A stretch of 64,000 nt of DNA from Gp13-AA77 sp035946735 (GTDB lineage Bacteria > Acidobacteriota > Terriglobia > UBA7540). Where the stretch lies: assembly GCA_035946735.1 (NCBI GenBank), contig DASYYZ010000170.1:179303-243302 (forward strand), written 5' to 3'. The position numbers and the translations under genes were made by a program. Of this stretch, positions 1 through 8,208 are shown in pieces; the first letter of the stretch is position 1, and every line of letters starts with the position of its first letter. The notes beneath the pieces were generated by a model. It was given only the letters and a program-made list of their open reading frames with translations, made no database searches and was not told the DNA's origin.

Positions 1-482
1 CAGCGTATTGCCAGCGAAAGGCACAGACGGAGATTCCCTGGGGAGTTTCGGAATGCGCCTGCAGCCAGAAAGACGCATTAGGTCACTACCAATATTTTGC
101 CTTCGGGCTGCGCGGTCTCGCTGCACGGCCCAAGATTCACCGCGGCAACGTGATTTCTGCCTATTCCTCTTTCCTCGCCTTGGCGGTAAATACCGGCGCT
201 GCCGTCGACAATCTGCGGGAGATGGAGCGGCTTGGTTGGATGGGCCCGTACGGCTTCTATGAGGCCGCGGACTATGGGCCGGACGTCCGGCCGCAATCTT
301 TCGAGCTCGTACGCTGCTGGATGGCGCATCATCAGGGCATGATTCTCCTGTCGATCTGCAATCTGCTGGCAGGATCGGCCATCCAGAACTATTTTCATTC
401 GGAGCCTATGGTCGCGGCTACCGAGCGTCTGTTGTACGAAAAGCTCCCGCGTTCCGTGCCCATCGAGAAGGTTGATAGCTGA
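1..482 (+). CDS. Glycoamylase-domain protein (cyclic beta-1,2-glucan synthase-like), 3' end only
   Basis: The reading frame is open from base 3 at the window edge to TGA at 480-482, so the 5' part lies outside. The visible 159 residues match the end of the glycoamylase domain (PF10091) found in cyclic beta-1,2-glucan synthases and stand-alone glucoamylase-like proteins: PWGVSE near the start, YQYFAFGLRGL, then GPYGFYEAADY, the hallmark MAHHQGM, and a closing F-H-S-E-P...E-R-L-L-Y-E-K-L-P. In full-length NdvB-type synthases a GH94 phosphorylase module follows; here the protein stops soon after the glycoamylase domain. It is therefore either a stand-alone glycoamylase-type protein or a truncated synthase. 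A shorter internal start would cut the domain and is not favoured. The family assignment is solid; the substrate is not known. Confidence 0.8.
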   Translation, partial: AYCQRKAQTEIPWGVSECACSQKDALGHYQYFAFGLRGLAARPKIHRGNVISAYSSFLALAVNTGAAVDNLREMERLGWMGPYGFYEAADYGPDVRPQSFELVRCWMAHHQGMILLSICNLLAGSAIQNYFHSEPMVAATERLLYEKLPRSVPIEKVDS

Positions 483-611
483 GCCAGCTCCGTAGCGTCC
501 CCATAATACAAAGTTGGTCGGAAGCTGGGCGACGCCTGAGGCCTTGTGATCAGGCGGGCGGCGGTGATAACTTCGAGAGCGCTCCTACCTCAGGTCCGGA
601 TAGGGAACAGG

Positions 612-1289
612 TTGAAGTCGAAGGGATTTTTCATCACATTGGAAGGTATCGACGGCGCCGGCAAGACGATCCAGGTTGGCCGGCTGGTACGCTACCTGCG
701 GAAACGCGGCCATAAAGTGCGGGCCACTCGCGAGCCCGGCGGTACGGCGATCGGTGAAAAAATTCGGGCTATTCTGATGTCGCAAAAAAGCGATCTGAGC
801 CCGCTCGCTGAGCTAGTTCTGTTCTACGCCGCCCGCGCCCAGCATCTGGAAGAAGTGATCCGTCCCGCGCTCGAGCGCGGCGAGCTGGTGGTGAGCGACC
901 GCTTCAATGATTGCAGCTTCGTCTATCAAGGTTATGCGCGCGCCCTCGGGAGCCGGAAGGTACGCCTGCTGGACAGGGCCATCTGCGGAGAGACGCAGCC
1001 TGATCTGACCCTGGTTCTCGATCTTGATCCCCGGGCGGCTCTGGAGCGTGCCTTGGCCCGCGCTCGCCGCTGGAGGGCGGGCAGTAGCCGCTTCGAGGCC
1101 GCCGGTCACGATTTTCAGAAGAAAGCCCGAGCGGGCTACCGGGTGCTCGCTCGGCGCGAACCGCACCGGGTACGATTGATTCGCGCTGATCGTCCAGCGG
1201 ACGAGGTGGAGGCCGAGATACGGCAAGTGGTGGAGGACCGGGTGAAGAGTAGCAGTCAGAAGTCAGGAGTCAGAATTCAGAAACGATGA
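612..1289 (+). CDS. tmk: Thymidylate kinase
   Basis: Phosphorylates dTMP to dTDP in the cytoplasm for DNA synthesis. From a TTG at 612 the protein has 225 residues with P-loop GIDGAGKT (12-19), REPGGT (40-45) and the DRF motif (96-98), all diagnostic of Tmk. An upstream GTG at 546 would add 22 residues with no family counterpart; the TTG is preceded by AGGGAACAGG and puts the P-loop at the usual place. The last dozen residues (SSSQKSGVRIQKR) are encoded by a 7-bp tandem repeat at 1255-1282 and exceed the usual length of about 210, so the C-terminus looks eroded by repeat DNA. holB follows after 124 bp, the common tmk-holB pairing. Confidence 0.93.
   Translation: MKSKGFFITLEGIDGAGKTIQVGRLVRYLRKRGHKVRATREPGGTAIGEKIRAILMSQKSDLSPLAELVLFYAARAQHLEEVIRPALERGELVVSDRFNDCSFVYQGYARALGSRKVRLLDRAICGETQPDLTLVLDLDPRAALERALARARRWRAGSSRFEAAGHDFQKKARAGYRVLARREPHRVRLIRADRPADEVEAEIRQVVEDRVKSSSQKSGVRIQKR
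1255..1282. repeat. 7-bp tandem repeat, four units
   Basis: Four consecutive heptamers, GTCAGAA, GTCAGGA, GTCAGAA and TTCAGAA, lie across the last codons of tmk. Related degenerate 7-bp arrays occur at 44745-44765, 46616-46643 and 58803-58872. Confidence 0.85.
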
Positions 1290-1413
1290 AGGATAAGTGA
1301 CGAACGATACCTATGGATGGTGAATGCTGAACGTTGAGCCGGGTGGACTGAGGCGGATACGAACTCCCGACAAGGGGCAACGTTCCACTGCCGGCTTCTG
1401 AATTCTGTTTTTT

Positions 1414-2550
1414 ATGTCCTTTGATTCATTCCTGGGAAACCCGAACGCGGTCCAGACCATGCGCGAGATGCTGTGCGCGGACCGGTTGCCTGGAGCCTTG
1501 CTTTTTACGGGTCCCGACGGAGTGGGAAAGCGTACCCTGGCGCTGATGCTGGCAAAAGCTTCAGTCTGCGAGCGCTTCAAAGACGATTTCTGCGGTGAGT
1601 GTGCGCACTGCCGCCGGGCGGACGACATGATCGCTACCGCCAGCGAGGATCTGGCCGAGCGGCGCGCGCGGAAAGAATCAGCCCGCCGCCTCGAGGGCCT
1701 TGTCTATTTCGACCTACAGTTGATTGCTCCTTTGACGCGCAACATCCTAACTGACCAGATCCGGCTGCTGCGCCAGTTAGCCTACTCCAGGCCCTTCGAA
1801 CTGCCGCGGCGTTTTTTTGTGATCGATGAGGCGCAGACTATCCACTGGCAAGCCGTCGACCTTTTGCTGAAGGTGATGGAGGAACCACCGCCGACCTCCA
1901 CCATTGTTCTGGTATGCCCGAACGGAGGCGAGCTGCGCCCCACGATTCGCTCGCGATGCCAGCGAATCGGATTCTCGCCGGTGGACGACGGCCTGATCAC
2001 GAAACTGCTGGAGGAAAGGAGCGAACTTCCACCGGCTCGGCGCGCATTGGTGGCGCGCCTTGCCGACGGTAGTGTGGGCAAGGCCCTTCACCTCGATCTC
2101 GCCGCCTACCTGCAACTGCGGGAGCCCTGGCTACAGTTTCTGGATGGAGTCAGCGCTGGGCGTGCACAAGATGAGGAGGGCGGCGGTGCGGGCGCGCGTC
2201 CGGCTCCGGATTGGCAAGCGATTTTCGACGCCACGCGGGCGATCAGCGGTAGTCGCGAGAGTTTCGACCACACGCTCGGCATCGGCTACAGTCTCCTGCG
2301 CGATCTCCTCACTGTGCTCGAGTGCGGCGAGCGCGCGTCCGTAGCTCATCAAGATCTTATTCCGCGACTGAGGCCGTGGGCATCAAAGCTTGGGTTTCGC
2401 GGCATCGAACTGTTGAAGGATGGTCTTGATCGGGCATATCGCTCGCAAGTCCGCAACGCCAATCAGCAGCTTGGCCTGGACTCGCTGGCGATAGAGCTGA
2501 TTGCCCGCAAAGGTGGCGATCGGAAGGCGAGCGGTTCGCCAAGCCGTTAG
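1414..2550 (+). CDS. holB: DNA polymerase III delta-prime subunit
   Basis: Clamp-loader ATPase-fold subunit that helps load the beta sliding clamp. The 378-residue product has a P-loop GPDGVGKRT (33-41), a four-cysteine zinc site (C52, C60, C63, C66), a Walker B-like VIDEAQ and the SRC motif within IRSRCQR. The P-loop lysine is kept although delta-prime is usually not catalytic; a gamma/tau assignment is unlikely because the protein is short and lies next to tmk. A glycine/arginine-rich linker (around residue 250) separates the AAA+ part from the C-terminal collar domain. Start ATG 1414 fits the family N-terminus. Confidence 0.88.
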   Translation: MSFDSFLGNPNAVQTMREMLCADRLPGALLFTGPDGVGKRTLALMLAKASVCERFKDDFCGECAHCRRADDMIATASEDLAERRARKESARRLEGLVYFDLQLIAPLTRNILTDQIRLLRQLAYSRPFELPRRFFVIDEAQTIHWQAVDLLLKVMEEPPPTSTIVLVCPNGGELRPTIRSRCQRIGFSPVDDGLITKLLEERSELPPARRALVARLADGSVGKALHLDLAAYLQLREPWLQFLDGVSAGRAQDEEGGGAGARPAPDWQAIFDATRAISGSRESFDHTLGIGYSLLRDLLTVLECGERASVAHQDLIPRLRPWASKLGFRGIELLKDGLDRAYRSQVRNANQQLGLDSLAIELIARKGGDRKASGSPSR

Positions 2551-2912
2551 GACCGGAGTCGTCGGTCAGGCGTCGATCACAGGCAACGGCTCCCCAAAGG
2601 AAATTCCTACTGCAACCGGGAAGGGGAGAGGACGGGTGGAGCGAACCGCCATTGTGCGGATTCGCTTGCCCGTAGCAACTGTCTGTTACCGGAGGATGTG
2701 GATTTTGGAAGCGGCCCGGACGCAATTATTTTGCTGGCAAATGATGTTGCCCCTTGAGGACCGCCGTGCTAGAGTGGTGGGCAGTTCGATCTCACAAGGG
2801 CTTGTTGAACTACCTGGAGAGTTGCCGAGACCGCTGGCGCACGTGAAGGCAGATGCCGCGTGCAAATTTGCCCGGAAAACAGGAAGGCCACATTCGGCCC
2901 GAGGAATTGTCT
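2551..2912. other. Intergenic stretch upstream of the Hfq-like gene
   Basis: No convincing coding sequence in about 360 bp. Open frames here lack family resemblance. The only signal is the candidate promoter at 2747-2775; the rest would be a long 5' leader (about 130 nt) of the Hfq-like gene. Confidence 0.5.
2747..2775 (+). promoter_or_regulatory. Candidate sigma70-type promoter of the Hfq-like gene
   Basis: TTGCCC (2747-2752), a 17-bp spacer, then TAGAGT (2770-2775). It is the best -35/-10 pair in the gap before the gene. Predicted from sequence only. Confidence 0.35.
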
Positions 2913-3257
2913 ATGAAGGAGCTCGTAAGCGTGAACCGTAAATTGATCCGACCCAGCTTGTCAGACATCCAGGACCAGATGTCGTCCGGACGCAACCAGC
3001 GGCGGAAGCCTACGCCACCGGACCAGACGAACGCTGAGAGCTTTTACTACGTAAAGCAGATGCAGGCCCGCACGCCGATGGTGGTGGTCCTCGATACCGG
3101 GGAAATCATTCGCGGCGTCATCGAGTGGTACGACAAGAGCTGTATCAAGGTGCACCGGCAGGGCGAGCCCAATCTACTCATCTTCAAAAGCTGCATCCGA
3201 TATCTCTACAAGCAGAGCGATTCCAAGAACGGCGGCGGACACTCCGATAACGGGTAG
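2913..3257 (+). CDS. hfq: Hfq-like RNA chaperone (divergent Sm-like protein)
   Basis: Likely hexameric Sm-like RNA chaperone for small-RNA regulation. ATG 2913 has GAGGA seven bases upstream. The first 40 residues are a charged, disordered-looking extension; the Sm fold follows (about 44-101), with the typical start F-Y-Y-V, Sm1 strands V-V-V-L-D-T-G-E-I-I-R-G-V-I-E-W-Y-D, and an Sm2 segment. In Sm2 the classical YKH reads FKS (91-93): Lys is kept, His is replaced by Ser. The protein is longer at the N-terminus than enterobacterial Hfq and lacks its long acidic tail. Family placement is good; conventional RNA-binding specificity is not assured. Confidence 0.8.
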   Translation: MKELVSVNRKLIRPSLSDIQDQMSSGRNQRRKPTPPDQTNAESFYYVKQMQARTPMVVVLDTGEIIRGVIEWYDKSCIKVHRQGEPNLLIFKSCIRYLYKQSDSKNGGGHSDNG

Positions 3258-3348
3258 CCGCAGCTGCGGCGGCAGCGGATTTGAGTTCGAATCTTCTTTT
3301 TTCTCTTCTTGAGACCCATCCCTGCGACGCGCCACGGTAAGCTAGACA

Positions 3349-3705
3349 ATGCCTCAGGACGCGGGCAAAACCGGCCAAACCACTGCCGACCTTGCTTCGC
3401 GCCGGTGTGCTCCTTGTCGCGGAAACGTCCAGCCACTTCCGGCGGCCGAGATCGAAGCGCTGGCCGCGCAGCTCCGCGACTGGGCGATCATGACCGGCCA
3501 CCATCTCCAGAAACGCTACAGATTTGCCGATTTCCGTTCCGCTCTCGGATTCGTTAATCAAGTGGGCGAGATTGCGGAGGCCGAAGGCCATCATCCCGAT
3601 ATCGCTCTCGGCTGGGGCAGGGTCGATATCACGCTCTGGACGCATGCCGCTGACGGCCTGACTGAGAACGACTTCATACTCGCAGCCAGGATCGATCAGC
3701 TTTGA
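3349..3705 (+). CDS. 4a-hydroxytetrahydrobiopterin dehydratase (pterin-4a-carbinolamine dehydratase)
   Basis: Dehydrates 4a-hydroxytetrahydropterin to regenerate the pterin cofactor, usually for aromatic amino acid hydroxylases. The 118-residue product has the active-site motif GHHPDI (80-85) and a distal WTH with His99, as in the PCD/DCoH family. About 20 residues of extension precede the fold and contain two Cys. No phenylalanine hydroxylase gene is visible nearby, so the partner is unknown; a fumarylacetoacetase-like fragment next door hints at a former aromatic-degradation context (inference). Confidence 0.85.
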   Translation: MPQDAGKTGQTTADLASRRCAPCRGNVQPLPAAEIEALAAQLRDWAIMTGHHLQKRYRFADFRSALGFVNQVGEIAEAEGHHPDIALGWGRVDITLWTHAADGLTENDFILAARIDQL

Positions 3706-3744
3706 GGGCTCGGCAATTTGGAAAATGGCGCCACGGGAGAAAAG

Positions 3745-3936
3745 ATGCGGCGGCTAACGTTTGAGCCCGGGCCGCACGTATCGCGGATTGGGACGCTAAC
3801 CACAAAAGGCAGCATCGTTGATCTAAATTCAGCCTACGCGCTGCTCCTGCGCGCCCAGGAGGAGCACGCCTTGTATCGGCTGCGGCACCCCGTCCTTTCG
3901 TGGGAAGAAGCCTACGGTTCAAGGCGACCCAGCTAG
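3745..3936 (+). pseudogene. Truncated N-terminal fragment of a fumarylacetoacetate hydrolase-family protein
   Basis: The 63-residue frame from ATG 3745 (GGGAGAAAAG just upstream) begins like FAH-family enzymes: M-R-R-L-T-F-E, then I-G-T-L, V-D-L-N-S-A-Y-A. It ends at 3936, before any catalytic domain; FAH enzymes are about 280 to 420 residues. The MFS gene starts only 30 bp later and no further FAH sequence is seen in other frames. I read it as a remnant. A short functional protein is possible but unsupported. Confidence 0.55.
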
Positions 3937-3966
3937 CCTGCCTCGCGAAAAGAGGGAAACATCGCG

Positions 3967-5250
3967 GTGAAGCCGACACATCGACTGCGCTGGTGGATCG
4001 CCTGGGCGCTTTTTCTCTCCACAACCATCAACTACATCAGCCGCCAGACATTTTCGGTGCTTTCGCCCGTAATCACAAGAGAATTTCATCTCAGCCACTC
4101 CGACCTTTCCTGGGTTCTGTCTGTTTTTCAACTGTCCTATGCAGGAATGTGGCTCATCGGAGGCTTCCTGCTCGACGTGGTTGGAACACGCCTCGGGCTG
4201 GCGTTGGCGGTAGCCTGGTGGTCGATCATCAGCATGCTGACCGGCTTCGCGAATTCACTTGCCCAGTTCGCTCTGTTCCGGTTCCTGCTCGGGATCGGTG
4301 AAGGGTGCAACTGGCCGGGAGCCAGCAAAGCCGTTGCGGAATGGTTTCCCGCGAAGGAGCGCGGTGTCGCGGTCGCGATTTTCGACAGTGGCTCCAGCGT
4401 GGGAGGCGCCATTGCCGCCGTGATGGTCCCTTGGGTGTCCTTGGCGCTTGGATGGCGCTACGCCTTCGCTGTGTCTGGAGTGCTGGGATTCGCGTGGCTG
4501 CTCCTGTGGCTGCGCATTTACTATCCGCTTTACCGGCATCCCCGCGTGAGCGATCAAGAGAGAGCACTGATCGAGGCCGGCCATGACACTGCGAAGCAGT
4601 CTGCGCGTTCGGGCCTAGCTCGATGGCTGCACCTGCTCAGGGATCGAAACAGTTGGGGTATCCTGCTCGGCCGGTCTCTGACGGACCCCATCTGGTGGTT
4701 CTATGTCTTCTGGCTGCCGCAATACTTGAGCGACGCCCGCGGTTTCAGTTTGAAGCAGATCGCGGCTTTCGCCTGGATTCCTTTCGTCGCGGCGGACATC
4801 GGCAATTTCACGGGAGGCTTCGCGTCGGCATTTCTGATCAAGCGCGGAGTGCCGGTGCTGCGCGCGCGAAAATGGGTGTGCGCCATCAGTTGCCTGCCGG
4901 TTCTGGCGGGAATCCCGGCCGCGACCGCGCATAGCGCCTATAGCGCGCTGGCCTTCATCGCCTTCGCGGTTTGGGGATACGCCAGTTGGTCAACGATGGG
5001 ACTTACGTTTCCTTCCGACCTGTTTCCACAAGATGCGGTGGCGTCGGTCACCGGGCTCAGCGGATTCGGAGCCGGGTTGGTTGGGACGCTCTTTACGCTC
5101 GCCGTAGGCAAACTGGTCGACAAATTCTCTTACTTTCCCGCGTTCTTCGCGGCGGCCACTTTGCCCCTTCTAGCCACCGCTGCGGTTCTAATTCTGCTTA
5201 GTCCGCGAACCGAATCCGCTCCAGCACAAAGAGCAATGGTCCGTACGTAG
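3967..5250 (+). CDS. MFS transporter, anion:cation symporter type (hexuronate transporter-like)
   Basis: Inner-membrane permease of 427 residues with about twelve hydrophobic segments in two halves. Features of the ACS family (ExuT/GudP type): an N-terminal segment with NYISRQTFSVLSP, FRFLLGIGEGCNWPGASKAVAEWFP in loop and helix regions, and ERGVAVAIFDSGSS. The acidobacterial members often lie beside sugar-acid catabolic genes, which are absent here. The start is GTG 3967 with GAGGGAAA upstream. Substrate is probably an organic anion such as a hexuronate; this is inference from the family. Confidence 0.85.
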   Translation: MKPTHRLRWWIAWALFLSTTINYISRQTFSVLSPVITREFHLSHSDLSWVLSVFQLSYAGMWLIGGFLLDVVGTRLGLALAVAWWSIISMLTGFANSLAQFALFRFLLGIGEGCNWPGASKAVAEWFPAKERGVAVAIFDSGSSVGGAIAAVMVPWVSLALGWRYAFAVSGVLGFAWLLLWLRIYYPLYRHPRVSDQERALIEAGHDTAKQSARSGLARWLHLLRDRNSWGILLGRSLTDPIWWFYVFWLPQYLSDARGFSLKQIAAFAWIPFVAADIGNFTGGFASAFLIKRGVPVLRARKWVCAISCLPVLAGIPAATAHSAYSALAFIAFAVWGYASWSTMGLTFPSDLFPQDAVASVTGLSGFGAGLVGTLFTLAVGKLVDKFSYFPAFFAAATLPLLATAAVLILLSPRTESAPAQRAMVRT

Positions 5251-5392
5251 CCTAGGCTAGATTCCGCCGATCCTTTTCGGACGGGAGCCGCGCAAACTGA
5301 CGGGCTGGGTTGTGTTTACCTAAGCGGCTGCATCCTCTGATGTCAAAAAGAATTGTTTCGAGGGCCCAACTGAAACCCGATTGGTGAGGAGC

Positions 5393-6421
5393 TTAGGAAG
5401 CAGCCTCGGCCAGCGCCTCCGTGCCAGCCCGGCTGAAGAACTCGTCAACGCGCTCCAACACCTGAGTGGGACTGCCGGCGCTCTGCACGCTCCGGCGCAG
5501 TTCGGCGCCGCTACGCACGCCGTGCGTAAACCAGCTCGCGAACTGTTTCATCTTGCCGATTGCACCCGGGGGTTCTTCGGCCACCAGCATCGCGTAGTAT
5601 TCGTGAATGAGCTGGTAGCGGTCGGCATCGGCCGGTTCGCGATAGCTTCCGGCGGAGAAGTATTCCTCCATCTGGCGAAAGATCCAGGGATTGGTGGGGG
5701 CTGCCCGGCCGATCATGACGGCATCGCAGGCGGTGGCCTTAACGAGAGCTTCGGCATCGCGCGGCGTCATCACGTCGCCGTTGCCGATCACAGGAATCCT
5801 GACCGCCTGTTTCACTTCTGCAATCACATCCCAGCGTGCGCGGCCGCTGTAACCCTGGAGCCGTGTCCGGCCGTGTACCGCGATAGCCTCCACTCCGCAG
5901 GCCTCTGCCAGGCGCGCGACCGGCACCGCCACGATTTCGTCGTCATTCCAGCCGATCCTCATCTTGATGGTGAAGGGAATCGTGACCGCCGCGCGAATCT
6001 TGCGAAGGATCAGCTCGAGGTTGGGAAGATCGCGCAACAGACCCGAGCCTCCGCACTTCACAACCTTCTTGGCGGGGCAGCCCAGGTTCAGGTCGATCAT
6101 GTCAAACCCCAGGTCCTCGATGATTTGAGCGGCTTCGGCAAGATGATCGGCGTCGGCGCCGAAGATCTGCGCGGTGATCGGCCGTTCCTCTTCCGTGTAG
6201 TAGAGGAAGCGCTTCGACTTCAGATTTTGGCGGAGCATGCCTTCGCTTGACACGAACTCGGTCATGATGAGGCCGCAGCCGCCCAGCCGCTTAATAAAGC
6301 GGCGAAACACGGTGTCGGTAATGCCGGCCATCGGAGCCAGAATATGCGCGGGACGTATGCACACGTGACGGATTTTAAGCTGGTCAACCATCGTCAAATC
6401 GTTCGCAGGAATGTTTTCCAA
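5393..6421 (-). CDS. dusB: tRNA-dihydrouridine synthase (DusB-type)
   Basis: FMN enzyme reducing uridines to dihydrouridine in tRNA. The 342-residue product shows APMAGITD (29-36) at the FMN end of the TIM barrel, DLNLGCPAKKV with catalytic Cys115, the phosphate-binding V-I-G-N-G-D and M-I-G-R-A-A-P-T-N-P-W-I-F near the end. The chosen start is TTG (6421); an ATG at 6391 is an alternative that keeps the whole barrel, but neither has a strong ribosome binding site. It converges with the MFS gene across 142 bp. In several bacteria dusB precedes fis; no fis is present here. Confidence 0.92.
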   Translation of the reverse strand: MENIPANDLTMVDQLKIRHVCIRPAHILAPMAGITDTVFRRFIKRLGGCGLIMTEFVSSEGMLRQNLKSKRFLYYTEEERPITAQIFGADADHLAEAAQIIEDLGFDMIDLNLGCPAKKVVKCGGSGLLRDLPNLELILRKIRAAVTIPFTIKMRIGWNDDEIVAVPVARLAEACGVEAIAVHGRTRLQGYSGRARWDVIAEVKQAVRIPVIGNGDVMTPRDAEALVKATACDAVMIGRAAPTNPWIFRQMEEYFSAGSYREPADADRYQLIHEYYAMLVAEEPPGAIGKMKQFASWFTHGVRSGAELRRSVQSAGSPTQVLERVDEFFSRAGTEALAEAAS

Positions 6422-6485
6422 CGAATTCCAGTTTAGGTCTAAGGCGGGACCACAGTCCAGGTAAGTGACCGGCCGGCGCGCGCGA

Positions 6486-6980
6486 TTAGCCTGCCGGCAA
6501 ATGCGGCGAAGGTAGAACCTCGCCGGCGTCTGCTATCGCAAAGCGCATTTGGCCCTCGGCAACCAACCGCCCCTCGCGATAAATGGCGCCGCGCAGCTCG
6601 CCGTACGCTTCGCGCAGCTTGATCACTGCGGCTTCGACCCGCAGCGTATCTCCCGGCTGCACGGGCTCGATCATGCGCGCGGACGGAATCTGGAGGATCA
6701 TGGCAATCTTGTTCTTCACTTCCGGGCGTTCGAGCACCAGGACGGCTCCTAATTGTGTCACAACTTCCAGCAGAATCCCAGTTGGGATGATCGGCGAGGC
6801 GGGAAAGTACCCTTGCGTGACTTGATCGCCGGAGCTGAAGCGCTTAATTCCCACGATTCGCACGCCGGGCACAAAATCGGTCACGCGATCGACCAACAGG
6901 AAGGGATAGCGATGGGGCAATGCCGCCTTGACGTCTACCTCGTGGCGTTGCTCGTGGGTTGTCTCAATCAGGTCCGCCAT
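6486..6980 (-). CDS. fabZ: FabZ-like hotdog-fold protein lacking the catalytic His
   Basis: FabZ enzymes dehydrate 3-hydroxyacyl-ACP. This 164-residue protein has LPHRYPFLLVDRV (21-33) and a recognisable active-site segment, but the usual G-H-F-P reads G-Y-F-P, so the catalytic His is Tyr58; the partner Glu72 (L-E-V-V-T-Q) is kept. PGV after it is PTG. It lies between dusB and the PPIase gene, not beside lpx or other fab genes. It may be inactive as a dehydratase, act as a thioester-binding hotdog protein, or use an altered mechanism. ATG start at 6980. The fold assignment is strong; the activity is doubtful. Confidence 0.75.
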   Translation of the reverse strand: MADLIETTHEQRHEVDVKAALPHRYPFLLVDRVTDFVPGVRIVGIKRFSSGDQVTQGYFPASPIIPTGILLEVVTQLGAVLVLERPEVKNKIAMILQIPSARMIEPVQPGDTLRVEAAVIKLREAYGELRGAIYREGRLVAEGQMRFAIADAGEVLPSPHLPAG

Positions 6981-7121
6981 CAGGCTTCCAATCGGCTGTT
7001 GACCGGCATCTTCAACGGCTCTCGGCCTGCACGATTATGGGGTCGGATCGCTTTGTTTGAACCGGGAAAAGGCCAGTAGTTTGTGAGCCTGGGTTTTAGT
7101 CCGTGATACTGAGGCGATCCT

Positions 7122-8150
7122 TCATTCGTTGAACTCGTCCACCGCCATGTTGTTTGACTTGACGGCGCCCGTGTCCACGTAGCCTGGCGCCAAAAAAATG
7201 TAACTTTCGCGACGGAGCTGAGACAGGTAATTGCGCAAATCGCCTTGGATTTTCTGATTGTAAAGGGCCTCGTCGACGCGTTGTTCAACTTCTTCGAATT
7301 TAGGCACGCCAGCGCTGCGGAGTTCGAGGACGCGCAGAATCAAGTCCCCGTACGGAGTCGTGACCACGTCCGAGTGCTCGTTCAGATCGAGCTTGGCGAC
7401 CGCGGATGCCACCCCCGCAGCCAGGGTGCCCTCTTTGAAGAAACCGATGTCGCCCATCGGTCCGGCGTCGGTGTTGTCCGAGTATTTCTTGACAACCTCC
7501 TCCCATTTGGCGCCGCCTTTCAGCTCGGAAAGGGCTTCCTGTGCCCGCTTCTCGACGTCCTCCGGCGTTCGTTTGTCCTTGGAATTCGAGATGAGAATTT
7601 CGGCCAGTCGAATACCGGCGGGCGAGGCAAACTCCTGCTGATGAGCTTCGAAGTACTTGCGCGCCTCATCGCGGGTCGGAGTGATGCGGGAGCCGACCTC
7701 GCGCTCGATCACCTGTTGCATGAGCATGCGCCGGCGAATCTGGTCCTGAAAGTCCTCCCAGACCAGGCCCTGCGCCTCGACCGCTTTCTCGAGGTCCTGC
7801 TGGCTCCCCATGTGGTTATCGGCCCGAATCTGGTCCAACTGCTTCACCACGTCCGTCTCAACGCTGATGTCCAGATCCTTGGCCTTCTGCACCATCAGAT
7901 CTTCGTCAATCATGCTGCGCAGCAGATTGGCATTCTGCTCCCGATACTGGGAGTCGAGCTCCGTTCCACTGTAGTGTTGGGTCAGCTCCTGGCGCATTTC
8001 CTGCTGCTTCCGTTCAAATTGGCGCTGGGTAATGATTTCGTTGTTAACCCGCGCCACGATGCGATTGACGATCTTGGTGGCGGCGAAGGCCGCCGGCGCC
8101 GTCAATAGCGTCAGGGCTAGTGCGGTGAGCCTAGCGATGTTTCTTTTCAT
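7122..8150 (-). CDS. SurA/PpiC-type periplasmic peptidyl-prolyl isomerase
   Basis: Envelope protein-folding chaperone. ATG 8150 gives 342 residues: a signal peptide (about 1-23, ending A-A-F-A-A), a SurA N-terminal helical domain beginning V-N-R-I-V-A-R-V-N-N-E-I-I-T, and one parvulin (rotamase) domain at roughly 180-285 with L-A-E-I-L-I-S and the G-P-M-G-D-I-G-F-F-K-E-G segment. E. coli SurA has two parvulin domains; this has one. AAGGA lies about ten bases before ATG 8150. An upstream extension of the frame to 8627 is the antisense-like end of mfd and is not real. mfd is 58 bp upstream, so co-transcription is possible. Confidence 0.87.
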   Translation of the reverse strand: MKRNIARLTALALTLLTAPAAFAATKIVNRIVARVNNEIITQRQFERKQQEMRQELTQHYSGTELDSQYREQNANLLRSMIDEDLMVQKAKDLDISVETDVVKQLDQIRADNHMGSQQDLEKAVEAQGLVWEDFQDQIRRRMLMQQVIEREVGSRITPTRDEARKYFEAHQQEFASPAGIRLAEILISNSKDKRTPEDVEKRAQEALSELKGGAKWEEVVKKYSDNTDAGPMGDIGFFKEGTLAAGVASAVAKLDLNEHSDVVTTPYGDLILRVLELRSAGVPKFEEVEQRVDEALYNQKIQGDLRNYLSQLRRESYIFLAPGYVDTGAVKSNNMAVDEFNE

Positions 8151-8208
8151 GTTGCCGTTATCCTTCCATTTTCGGGCGCCCACGTGCCGCGCCGTCCTGG
8201 TTACGATT

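Noticed and set aside
2501..2941. 146-codon frame across the holB end and the gap
   Set aside because: Overlaps holB, no family resemblance, no ribosome binding site.
5248..5259. 12-bp palindrome TAGCCTAGGCTA at the MFS stop
   Set aside because: No loop or T-run, so no terminator; a chance symmetry is likely.
5381..6250. 289-codon frame on the plus strand
   Set aside because: It is the antisense of dusB, which has clear family motifs; no ribosome binding site or homology.
7245..8108. 287-codon frame on the plus strand
   Set aside because: Antisense of the SurA-type gene; a by-product of high GC.
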